Assembly (NCBI GenBank): GCA_964636325.1
Contig: CAZWRV010000023.1
Location: forward strand, 5,646-69,645
Length of the DNA stretch: 64,000 bases
Direction of reading: 5' to 3'
Origin: CAZWRV01 sp964636325
GTDB lineage: Bacteria; Verrucomicrobiota; Lentisphaeria; Victivallales; GWF2-50-93
In this document: in pieces, positions 33,823 through 42,023 of the stretch
How the letters are laid out: every line of letters starts with the position of its first letter
Position numbering within the stretch: the first letter of the stretch is position 1
Notes under the pieces: generated by a model
The model's input: the letters and a program-made list of their open reading frames with translations, nothing else
The model's database searches: none
Told to the model about the DNA's origin: nothing
Translations under genes and position numbers: made by a program

Positions 33823-33920
33823 GTTGGCCGCATTCGCCATATCTGCTTCGTCAGCTTCAACTTGCAGTGGTTACCACAGCTGCGTCTTGCTGCCTTGCAG
33901 CTACGGCGAATGCGGCCAAC
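33823..33920. repeat. 16-bp perfect inverted repeat, 66-base spacer
   Basis: GTTGGCCGCATTCGCC (33823-33838) and GGCGAATGCGGCCAAC (33905-33920) are exact complements. The spacer holds further short complementary stretches (CTTGCAG and CTGCAAG type). It lies in a 350-bp gap with no gene, between the regulator promoter and the stop of the GH38 gene. It could be an element of REP or MITE type, or a large terminator-like hairpin. Confidence 0.6.
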
Positions 33921-34023
33921 TGCGGCAATTAGGATACTTTCTCAAAAAGTTCTAGCGCAAAAGCGTGCATGTGTCTATGGAATTCATTGAATTTTGGGTT
34001 GCGGGCGAAGCCCGCCTTAGGTT

Positions 34024-36816
34024 CTATCTTTTCCCCCACTTCGCCTTGAATGTCACAATCCCATGAGCCGGCGCCTTGATTTTCACCGAGGGCCCTGAGA
34101 AAGATATCTTCCCGGCGGAATCTTTCTCCTCCGCAAGAGAAACAAGCTCGACAGTTTCCGGTTTCCTCTTGAAGCTTATCTCCCCGGATCCCTCCTTGTC
34201 CCCCGGATTCCAGACGCGGACTATGATTCCGTCGCCGGATTCGGACGGCTTGACCGCGGACAATGCGAGCGTGCCGACCGAGAATTCCATGAACGACTGC
34301 GTCGCAGGCCCCTTCCCCGACATGGGAGGGAATCCGCTTGCTCTGCTGCCCGTCTGTCTCGTTGAAATGCCTGCCTGCATCTTCGCAAGGGCGTCAAGCG
34401 CTTCAGTCCTCGGCAGCTCGCCGGCAAACGGCATCAGCGAATAGCGCAGAACGATACGTCCCTTCTCAAGGCCGTCGCTTTCTCCGCTGGTCGAGACCGT
34501 CTTGCGGAACGAGCGAAGCAGCGTCACCTGCATCGTCCTGCGAGAGTCGTTGATAACTCCTCCTTCGTGGAGGCCAGAGGGGGATATGAAAGCAAGGCCG
34601 CGCTTCCCGTCGCCGACGGACTGTATCGAAAGGAAAGGCTTTTCCGAACGCTCCATCTCCTGCCAGTCGAAAGTACCTGCATCAAGCGCAATAGACCTTT
34701 CCACAAAGTCGAACGGATGGTGTGCAAGGTAAGTCGTCGCCTTGACTGCGTCGGTCGGAAGGAGAAGCTTGAGCTGATGATCCTCGATATTGTTGTCTAT
34801 CGTCGTCTCTACCTCCAGGCTCCTCGCCCCTTTCTTCAACATCACCAAGCTGCTTATGCGCAGGTTCTCATCATGCTCCAGGCGCCTCTCCGAAGCGAAG
34901 TCGAAGCGAGCCGGAACCTTCATGTCGACGGTTATGCGGAAGCTCAATATCTTGGGACCATCGTTTACAGCCGACACCTGGGCGGCGCATGCCGAAGACA
35001 GGCACTTTAGATCATTTACGGAAGCCGTATGGAACCACCCGTCGCCGGTCTCCGCTACATCCTCGAACATGATAAGATCGGAATACTCCTGCCCGCTCTT
35101 CTTGTCCTTCAGCGAGACCGTCCCGTTCGACGCGATCTTGATCGAAATGAATTCGTTCTCGCCGGACAGTGGACCTGTCCTCAGCGTCCCGACGCTCCGG
35201 ACCGGCCTTGTCGAGGGGGCGACCACAAAGGAAGTGAAGCCACATGACGGAAGATCAAGCGTCGCGGCGACGGTGTATCTCCAAAGGAGTCCGTCGTTCT
35301 GATAGCAGAACTTCGCATGGCGCGAGCGTTCGACGTGCCTCGGAATAAATCCAAGAAGCTGGTATGGGATGTTCCTGCCTTCGGAGCTCCTCAGCTGGAA
35401 CGACCTCACCCTCTGGCCGAAGAAACCCTCGGAATATTCCGTCGGCCAGTCGGCAGGAAGGTCGACGTCGAATATGACCGTTTCCTTACGCGGCACCGGC
35501 AGCGGATTGAAGACCGCAAGCGTGAACTCGTTCGGATTCTCCGCCAGGTCGGCGGCCTCGGCCGTCAGATGACCCATCGCCCGATTCTTCAACTGCTCGC
35601 CTATCACCATCGCCTGGTCGAAGCGGAACATCATGTCGCGATGGACCTGGTCGATCGAACAACCGCAGATCGAATCATGCGCATGGTTCGAGATTATGTG
35701 TTCCCATGCGACTTCGAGGAACTTTTCCGGAATACACGCACCTTCGAGGTTGGACAGCGCCACAAGCGGCTCCGCCCATTTCTGAATAAGATTCTGGCAG
35801 TCGTCGTTGGCCTGCTTCATCCGCACGCGTGCAGAGACGCAGTTAGGAATAAGCCAGAGGTAGCCGCAGCGCTCCTTGCTCGGTTCGCGCAGTTCGCCCC
35901 GCTTGACGGCGAGCTTTTTCACGCCTTTCCGAGCATCATTGAAAAACATCGGAAGCGTCGAATGCTCCGGTTCGACCTCGGGACACGCCTCGCGGATGAA
36001 CTTGAGGTATTCGACTACGTTCGTCGCCGGCGGGATATGGTCCATCGAGTCCATGAGGCACAGAGTGTCACCGCCGCACCTTTTCAGCTCGTGCGAGACG
36101 TAGCCGGCCAGCTCCTTGCGGAAATGCTTTTCCTTGACAGACTTAATCTTATTCGGAACTCCCCCCGCCGCTTTCATGTCTGCCTTGAATTCGGCCATGT
36201 CGAGGAAAGTGTCGCCCTCGAGGATGGCTCGCGGCAGCGCGAACGCGCCGTAGCCCTGCGAATCCTGGAGCTTGAATACGAACGACTTCGTCCCGTCGGG
36301 AGACTGCCATTCAAAGAACATCGGAGTGGTCGACTCGTTAGTGCCGCGCCCGAGGACGACGTCGCTTATCCCGAACCCGGCGAAAATCTGCGGCATCTGG
36401 GACGGATGGCCAAACATGTCGCAGATGAACCCCACCGGCATCGGCTCTGTGTTCCATTCGCGACTTATCCGCCTGCCCATCAGAAGGTTGCGTATCAAAG
36501 CCTCGTCGCCGACGCAGAAAAGATCCGGCATCGTGTACCACGGGCCGACAAGAATCCGGCCGTCCTCGATCAGCCTCGACAGGCGCCCCTTCATCTCCGG
36601 CCGTATCCTGACGTAGTCCTCAAGGACGCAGGTCTGGCCGTCGAGCTGGAAATATCTGAAATCCTTGTTCTTCTCCATCAGCTCTATTAGATCGTCGAGG
36701 AGCTTCACAAGAAGCATCCTGAACTCCTGGTACGGCCTGTACCATTCCCTGTCCCAGTGCGTCCCCGAAATGTAGTGCGCCTTCTTCTTGGCTGTTTTCA
36801 TGCTCTCCTTTGTCAT
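34024..36816 (-). CDS. Alpha-mannosidase, glycoside hydrolase family 38 (1)
   Basis: The 930-residue protein has the GH38 layout. YISGTHWDREWYRPYQEF holds zinc ligands H20 and D22, ICDMFGHPSQMPQIF holds the catalytic nucleophile D133, and ISNHAHDSICGCSIDQVHRD holds the distal zinc His. The C-terminal half is the beta-sandwich region. No signal peptide is present, so it acts in the cytoplasm on imported oligosaccharides, releasing mannose (other axial sugars are possible for some members). AAAGGAG just before the ATG at 36801 offers that codon as an alternative start five residues in. It is not in an obvious operon; repeats flank both sides. Confidence 0.9.
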   Translation of the reverse strand: MTKESMKTAKKKAHYISGTHWDREWYRPYQEFRMLLVKLLDDLIELMEKNKDFRYFQLDGQTCVLEDYVRIRPEMKGRLSRLIEDGRILVGPWYTMPDLFCVGDEALIRNLLMGRRISREWNTEPMPVGFICDMFGHPSQMPQIFAGFGISDVVLGRGTNESTTPMFFEWQSPDGTKSFVFKLQDSQGYGAFALPRAILEGDTFLDMAEFKADMKAAGGVPNKIKSVKEKHFRKELAGYVSHELKRCGGDTLCLMDSMDHIPPATNVVEYLKFIREACPEVEPEHSTLPMFFNDARKGVKKLAVKRGELREPSKERCGYLWLIPNCVSARVRMKQANDDCQNLIQKWAEPLVALSNLEGACIPEKFLEVAWEHIISNHAHDSICGCSIDQVHRDMMFRFDQAMVIGEQLKNRAMGHLTAEAADLAENPNEFTLAVFNPLPVPRKETVIFDVDLPADWPTEYSEGFFGQRVRSFQLRSSEGRNIPYQLLGFIPRHVERSRHAKFCYQNDGLLWRYTVAATLDLPSCGFTSFVVAPSTRPVRSVGTLRTGPLSGENEFISIKIASNGTVSLKDKKSGQEYSDLIMFEDVAETGDGWFHTASVNDLKCLSSACAAQVSAVNDGPKILSFRITVDMKVPARFDFASERRLEHDENLRISSLVMLKKGARSLEVETTIDNNIEDHQLKLLLPTDAVKATTYLAHHPFDFVERSIALDAGTFDWQEMERSEKPFLSIQSVGDGKRGLAFISPSGLHEGGVINDSRRTMQVTLLRSFRKTVSTSGESDGLEKGRIVLRYSLMPFAGELPRTEALDALAKMQAGISTRQTGSRASGFPPMSGKGPATQSFMEFSVGTLALSAVKPSESGDGIIVRVWNPGDKEGSGEISFKRKPETVELVSLAEEKDSAGKISFSGPSVKIKAPAHGIVTFKAKWGKR

Positions 36817-36845
36817 TGTTGCATGGAGGGATGAATGTGACAGCT

Positions 36846-37117
36846 ACACTCCTTTAGCGTGATAATTTGCATTTTGACGAGCAAGATTTGGGATTGGATT
36901 TTTTCGTTCCGACCGAGCGGCGGCATGAATTTCGTCCGAGGAATGAATGGAAAAAAACGGCCCAAAGATGCCCGCCGCAAAGCGGTTGCGGTCTTTTAGT
37001 TTTGCTCCGCACCCTTCGAGGGCCTTCGATACCTCGGTATCGGCGGTATCCCGGAATGCGAAGCAATTTCCAAAATTTCCGCAATCAAAATGTAAATTTT
37101 TCAGCCTAAAGGAGTAT
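36846..37117 (-). mobile_element. 272-bp MITE-like element, full copy 2
   Basis: It is inverted relative to the copy at 22513-22784 and has the same length. Conserved parts include the terminal ACTCCTTTAG..TGA motif, the subterminal GACGAGCAAGATTTGGGATT, and the central ACCGAGGTATCG and GGTTGCGGT stretches. The end at 36846 reads ACACTCC instead of ATACTCC, so it is slightly decayed. The other end keeps GGAGTAT. Confidence 0.75.
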
Positions 37118-37153
37118 AACACACGACCGCAGTCCTCTTTGCCCTCAATGTCC

Positions 37154-37225
37154 TCCTCTGAAACTCGCCTGAAGTAACGCAGACATTCATGTCTGCGATT
37201 CCGCAGGTAGGAATACCTGCGCTAC
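37154..37225. repeat. Dispersed repeat with two hairpins, copy 2
   Basis: It matches the copy at 30531-30604. Here the first hairpin is perfect (CGCAGACATTCATGTCTGCG), as is the second (GCAGGTAGGAATACCTGC). It sits between a MITE copy and a 37-bp palindrome. Confidence 0.65.
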
Positions 37226-37231
37226 GCAAAT

Positions 37232-37268
37232 AAATATTCAGTGAACTACGCCCTTTCACTGAATATTT
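37232..37268. repeat. 37-bp palindromic repeat, copy 3
   Basis: It is identical to the copy at 16000 over its whole length. It lies 49 bp downstream of the stop of the minus-strand SGNH gene. Confidence 0.8.
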
Positions 37269-37316
37269 AACTGATTTGCAGACACGCCGGCACTTTTCGC
37301 TTGCGGCTTTGCCGCC

Positions 37317-38534
37317 TCACCCGCGGTATGCGGGCGGCTTCGGGCTGAGCCAGTCGACAAGTGCGTTCTTTATGGCAAAGGCGAACCTGAAGTTGCCATA
37401 GGGGTTGTAGTGTCCGAAGACCTGGGCGCCGGCGCGTTCGACGTAGAGCGTCTCGCAGAACTGCACGGGGCTGCCCTTGAAGGTCTTGTACAGGCCGCAC
37501 ATGAGCGGAAGAGTGTCGGTGTAAAGGTATTTCTCCCTGTCCAGGAACTGCACGAATTCCTCGTCGAAGCGGGTGCCGTTTCTGATATAGCCGTCGACTG
37601 TCGGCACGTCGTAGCTGAGGAGGATCATAAACTTGCGCTTGTTGGCCTTGCACCACTTGCGGAACATGTCCACAGTGAACATTGTGGAACGGAGGCCGTA
37701 GGCGATGTGCAGCTTCCTGGCGTCCTTCTGCCGTGTCTTCGGGCTGCGCAGATCGACCTTGACTCGGAATTCCTCGGCCAGAGCCTCTAGCACATCCACC
37801 GGGGCGTCACCGCCCTCCCGCAGCGTATAGAGATGCGCCACGTGGTCGTCCTTGTAGGCGTTGTAGAAGCTGCCCGGGCCGACGAGCCTGCGCAGGTCGC
37901 CCACCTTTTTGCAGATGCCCGGCTCCTCAATCCACTTGCCCTTGCCCAGGTCGAACCGGACATGCATCCACGGAAAACCGTGGACCGGATAGCCGTCTTC
38001 GCGGCCGCGCGGAAGGTCGCGGCACATCCAGGCCACTCGGATCCACCTGGCGGCGTCGATGTTGCGCATGTAGTCGTCGTCCCAGATGTTGAGGATGATA
38101 TATTCGGCCGCGACGTCCTTGACCGCCTCCATTCGCATAGCGCGGCGGTATGCCTGGTAGACGCCGTAGCCGCCGACCCCGAAGTTGCGGATGGGTTCGC
38201 GGAAATGGGCTGCCAGCACCTCCTGCCAGGTCTCGCCGTCGCTGACCTGGGCGCACTGGGTGTAGCTGTCGCCATAGGTGTTGATCCGGCAGGGCCGGTC
38301 GGCATAGTTGACCATGCGGCGGTGCTTGAACTTCGGATGATAGGAGCCTTCCGTCCTGGTCCTGTTCATGCCGTCGATCATGCAGTGGTTCTTGTGAAGG
38401 TAGCCGAGTTCGGAGTCGAATTCGAGGATTGCGGGATAGCGGTTCTTGGGGTCCACGTACCGTGCGATTTCAATCGGATGGTAGTCCGCCGTTGAAAGCA
38501 GATGCCTGACGTCGCGCAATTCGGATTTTGCCAT
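37317..38534 (-). CDS. SGNH/GDSL-type hydrolase
   Basis: The 405-residue protein shows the SGNH blocks. INTYGDSYTQCAQVSDGETW is block I with the nucleophile Ser90, NFGVGGYGVYQAYRRAM is block II with Gly, and VFGHYNPYGNFRFAFAI near the C-terminus supplies the catalytic His. An insert of about 180 residues separates them. The family includes esterases and carbohydrate acetylesterases. No signal peptide is visible. AGGAG 11 bases upstream supports the start. The location between a GH38 gene and a broken GH31 gene suggests sugar-ester removal, but this is inference. Confidence 0.72.
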   Translation of the reverse strand: MAKSELRDVRHLLSTADYHPIEIARYVDPKNRYPAILEFDSELGYLHKNHCMIDGMNRTRTEGSYHPKFKHRRMVNYADRPCRINTYGDSYTQCAQVSDGETWQEVLAAHFREPIRNFGVGGYGVYQAYRRAMRMEAVKDVAAEYIILNIWDDDYMRNIDAARWIRVAWMCRDLPRGREDGYPVHGFPWMHVRFDLGKGKWIEEPGICKKVGDLRRLVGPGSFYNAYKDDHVAHLYTLREGGDAPVDVLEALAEEFRVKVDLRSPKTRQKDARKLHIAYGLRSTMFTVDMFRKWCKANKRKFMILLSYDVPTVDGYIRNGTRFDEEFVQFLDREKYLYTDTLPLMCGLYKTFKGSPVQFCETLYVERAGAQVFGHYNPYGNFRFAFAIKNALVDWLSPKPPAYRG

Positions 38535-38621
38535 GATCTATAGTCTCCTAGGTTTGTTTTGCCCAAGAAAATACTCTTGAATGCCTGGAACTTCAAGTTG
38601 AAGCCCTGCACATGCCTCGTA

Positions 38622-38678
38622 ATACTCATTTAGCGTGAAAATTGACATTTTGACGAGCGAGATTTGGGATTGGATTTT
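38622..38678 (-). mobile_element. MITE end fused to a truncated GH31 gene
   Basis: The stretch has the MITE terminus (ATACTCATTTAGCGTGAAAA) and subterminal part (GACGAGCGAGATTTGGGATT). The match to the full copies stops at 38678, where GH31 coding sequence begins. Only one element end remains. Confidence 0.7.
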
Positions 38679-39764
38679 ATACCGAGATTCTTCATTTCCT
38701 TGAACCAGGCCGCCACATCCGGGAAGCGCTCCTTGTCGAATTCGGGGTCGCAGTACCAGTCAGCCTTGAACCAGTGCGTCTCCAGATGGACCACGTCGCA
38801 TGGGACCTTGTGCTCGCGCATTTTCTTCACGATTTCGATCGTCTCGTCCGCAGCCTTATAGCTGATCTTGCTCTGCCAGTACCCGAAGGTCCAGGCTGGC
38901 GGAACGGCGCCGCGGCCGGTCAGATCCTGATACCGCGCAAGTATTTCCCTGATGTTGCCGACGATGACGAAATAGTCTAGGAAGTCGTCCTCCATCGCGA
39001 CCTGCACCTTGGCCGCGCAGCCGCTGCCGATCCAGTATGTCATGCGGCTCGAATGGTTGAAGAAGACTCCATAGCCGCGCGTGCTCAGTGTGGAAGGGGA
39101 CGCACTTGTATGAACGAGGCGTGACTACAGCGAGCGCGTCGGTAAGATCATGGTCTATCGTCTGGCCGACCTTGTTCAGCTTGATGAACTTCTCGCCGAG
39201 CCCGTAGACCGCCTCGTCCGGTCTGAGATCGAAACATTCGACTGCGAGCTTCGCGTTTTCAGGAGCCGTAGTGCATATCCCGGTGTTGTATGAGTCCCAT
39301 ACTTTGAAGTTGTTGCTTTCAGGACCGCCTATGCCGCATGCCAGATCGCCTTTGGCGTCGCGGATCTCCATGCGCGCATCGGACAGCCGAATCTCCATTA
39401 AGAGCGACTTCGTCTTTAATTGGACTTTCTCCTTGTCACTCTTGACCTTGAACGGTACCGACCTGAATGCCCCTTCCGCAAGCATCGGAGTCCTGTTCTC
39501 GGGAACCCGTCCGCCTTCGGAGTAGCGGACACGTAAGACATGATCGCTGACCGCATCAATGCGTAGCGTACCCTTGACAACAGTTCCCGCCGGGGCCAGC
39601 TTCGCCTGCTCTAGCATCGCGCTGTCCGCCGATGAGATTCCAGTCGGTGCGGCCACCGCCGCCTCGGCCGCGAAGATGGCGTGCGAAGAACCTTCCAAGG
39701 AAACACTCATTTTCGATATCGACGCCCTCACAAGGCGCTTGTTCTCCAGGCTGCGTGTTATCAT
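38679..39764 (-). pseudogene. Broken GH31 glycosidase gene (frameshift and 3' truncation)
   Basis: From the ATG at 39764 one frame runs through GH31-type N-terminal domain sequence (YGLGEKFIKLNKVGQTIDHD, LTDALAVVTPRSYKCVPF). At about 39095 the similarity moves to another frame (STRGYGVFFNHSSRMTYWIG), consistent with one inserted base in CACACTGAGC. This continues through the start of the catalytic barrel (AVPPAWTFGYWQSKISY and VVHLETHWFKADW). At 38679 the GH31 sequence stops and becomes a MITE end. The catalytic nucleophile and acid are not present. GH31 enzymes are alpha-glucosidases or alpha-xylosidases; the YicI-like features suggest the alpha-xylosidase branch. It is non-functional as it stands. 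Confidence 0.82.
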
Positions 39765-39920
39765 CTTCTCTCCGTGATATCATATGTAAGGAATACGTGC
39801 ATAGTCTTTTCCGGCAGATGAGAAAATTACATTGCCATGGGGACGAATCAAGGCACATGCGGAACCAATAGACCCAAATGTTGGAACATGAAAAAACTTT
39901 CATTTTTTAGCTCCGACGTC

Positions 39921-39949
39921 TTGACATTGATTCGTTATTATGTTAACAT
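39921..39949 (+). promoter_or_regulatory. Sigma-70-type promoter for regulator 2
   Basis: TTGACA (39921-39926), a 17-base spacer and TAACAT (39944-39949) lie 36 bp upstream of the ATG. GTTAACATTGTTAC next to it is partly symmetric and could be an operator. Confidence 0.5.
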
Positions 39950-39984
39950 TGTTACAGTATAAGCAAACTTTACAGTGAAACAAT

Positions 39985-41106
39985 ATGAATGAGATTATGG
40001 ACAAGGTTTCCCGCAGGCGTCCCGCATTAAGGCGGAACGAAATAGTCGATTCCATCCATGGCAAGATCATCGACGGCAGGCTTCGGCCCAACGACAGGAT
40101 TCCGACCAGAAGATCCCTGCAGATGAAGTTCAACGCCAGCATGGTGACCGTCCAGCAGGCGATCTCGCAGCTTCTCAGCGAAGGATTTCTCGAATCAAGA
40201 GGAGTCGAAGGGACATTCGTCTCAAGCGCTCCTCCGCATCTCAGCCATTATGCCGTCGTCGTAGATTCCAATCCGGTCAACAGCAAGTCACCTATGTTCT
40301 GGAGGGCGCTCACGGACGAATTCTCCAAGCTCAACAATGCGCCCGGCAGGACGCTTAAAATATATTACTGCCCCCTAGGAGCGGGACCGTCGGGAGATTT
40401 CATCTCGCTGTCAAAGGACGTCGAACGCCATTGCGTCGCAGGCCTCATCTTCATCGACAATCCATTCCCCTACGAAGGCACGGCGCTCATATGCAAGCCG
40501 GGAATTCCAAGAGTGGCTGTGATGGGCAGGGAGGGCCATGAAAGATTCAACACTGCGACCGTTACCCTCCGTGAATCCTTCATATCAAAGGCGCTTGATT
40601 ATTTCTCCGGGGAAGGAAGAAGGAAAGTTGCATTGATAACAAACTACCGGAAGGACGACTGGTGGCAGGAATACTACAAGGCTCTTGCGGAAAGGGGCAT
40701 GGAGACAAGGCCCTACTGGATCATCTCCTCGGACATCGAGATGAAATCGGGAGTGAGAAATCTTACAAACCTTCTGCTTCACCTTCCAGAAAAGGATCTC
40801 CCCGATGCAATCCTTATCTCAGACGACAACCTCGCCGAACCCGCAATCTACGGGCTCCTGGATTCGGGCTCAAAGGCCGTCGGAAAGCTCAGGATCGTCT
40901 CGCACTGCAACTTCCCGATGCAGTTTTCAACACCAGTCCAGGTCAAGCTTCTCGGCCCCGATTCGCGGCAGATAATCGACGCTTGCATGAAGTGCCTGGA
41001 GAGGCAGAAGTCCGGCGAGAAGGCGGCCGATGTCCATGAGACTGTGGAACTTATCTTCGAGGATGAGAGGAAATCGTCGATTCCGGAAATGGAGAGGGCA
41101 TCATGA
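39985..41106 (+). CDS. GntR-type regulator with LacI-like sensor domain 2
   Basis: A 373-residue paralogue of the regulators at 33673 and 58113. The winged helix lies in residues about 15-80 (IIDGRLRPNDRIPTRRSLQ, then KFNASMVTVQQAISQLLSEG). The ligand domain follows, with AILISDDNLAEPAIYGL and SHCNFPMQFSTPVQVKLLG. Its recognition helix (SMVTVQQAISQL) differs from the other two, and no CTAG site lies upstream, so it probably binds a different operator. The stop overlaps the start of pseudopilin 3 by four bases (ATGA), the tightest regulator-pseudopilin link in the window. Confidence 0.88.
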   Translation: MNEIMDKVSRRRPALRRNEIVDSIHGKIIDGRLRPNDRIPTRRSLQMKFNASMVTVQQAISQLLSEGFLESRGVEGTFVSSAPPHLSHYAVVVDSNPVNSKSPMFWRALTDEFSKLNNAPGRTLKIYYCPLGAGPSGDFISLSKDVERHCVAGLIFIDNPFPYEGTALICKPGIPRVAVMGREGHERFNTATVTLRESFISKALDYFSGEGRRKVALITNYRKDDWWQEYYKALAERGMETRPYWIISSDIEMKSGVRNLTNLLLHLPEKDLPDAILISDDNLAEPAIYGLLDSGSKAVGKLRIVSHCNFPMQFSTPVQVKLLGPDSRQIIDACMKCLERQKSGEKAADVHETVELIFEDERKSSIPEMERAS

Positions 41107-41969
41107 GAAAACCTCGCACTTTTACTTTTATCGAGCAGTTCTCCGCGCATAATTCCGATTCTCAATTTCCGATTTCCGATCTGCATGTGAATAGTAAAAT
41201 CACAAACAGGCAATCGGCGATTGGAAATGCTTTCACCTTGATTGAACTTCTGGTGGTGATAGCGATAATATCCATACTCGCCTCATTGCTGCTTCCGGCT
41301 CTCAGGCAGGCCAGGCTGAGTTCGAAGAAGACTGTCTGTATCTCAGGAATGCGGCAGCTCGGCCTTGGCTTCCTCAATTATTCAGGGGATTTCAACATGT
41401 GGATGCCACTCTACGGCTTCCAGGGACGTCCCGCCTTTGCGGCCGCCGCCGGCGGCGGCTGCAATGAATTTCCCGGCATGTCGGTCGGCGTCGGGAACCT
41501 GCTCTACCGCAACGGATTGAACTACGTCCCCAATTATGAGCTGTTTTTCTGTCCTGACTCGCAGAATGTCATAAGGCCCAGGGACGGCGACAGGTGGTAT
41601 TTCTGGGGCTGGTGGGAATGCCAGCACAACGACGGTGCCGGCTTTTCCGGCTATCTACAGTTCAACGGCACTCTTCCTGCGACACCCGGATTCAATTCCG
41701 ACCTTTTCCCGATGGAGAATACGGAGTCCGGGAAAAAAGTGCTGCTGGCATGCAACAACAAATGGTGGAACGGATACGGATGGCCCACAACTTCCGAAAT
41801 GGAAGGATACCCTTTCAGCTATCCGCACAATCCCCATGTGAGAGGAACCAACTTCCTCTATCTCGACGGCCACGTGGGAAGTTTCAACTATGCAGGCAAA
41901 ACGGGCGACGGCTTTGTCATGGGTTACCAGAATGACGGTTCTTACAGTGCGATCTATCATGAACCCTGA
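41103..41969 (+). CDS. Pseudopilin-like protein 3
   Basis: The 288-residue protein has a long, odd leader of 43 residues before FTLIELLVVIAIISILASLL. The leader begins MRKPRTFTFIEQF, which itself looks like the start of an FTLIE motif, and a stretch of about 30 residues follows whose DNA carries an imperfect inverted repeat (41165-41180 against 41213-41228). This may be an insertion into an older leader. The -1 residue is Ala. The secreted part has the PHVRGTNFLYLDGHVGSFNY ending with the exact H-X9-DG spacing of the processing-associated domain. It overlaps regulator 2 and is followed 54 bp later by the 1,316-residue secreted protein. Confidence 0.85.
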   Translation: MRKPRTFTFIEQFSAHNSDSQFPISDLHVNSKITNRQSAIGNAFTLIELLVVIAIISILASLLLPALRQARLSSKKTVCISGMRQLGLGFLNYSGDFNMWMPLYGFQGRPAFAAAAGGGCNEFPGMSVGVGNLLYRNGLNYVPNYELFFCPDSQNVIRPRDGDRWYFWGWWECQHNDGAGFSGYLQFNGTLPATPGFNSDLFPMENTESGKKVLLACNNKWWNGYGWPTTSEMEGYPFSYPHNPHVRGTNFLYLDGHVGSFNYAGKTGDGFVMGYQNDGSYSAIYHEP

Positions 41970-42023
41970 ACATCAGGCCGACAAATATTGCAAGCAAGAT
42001 ACTTCAATATCCAAAGGTGAAAA

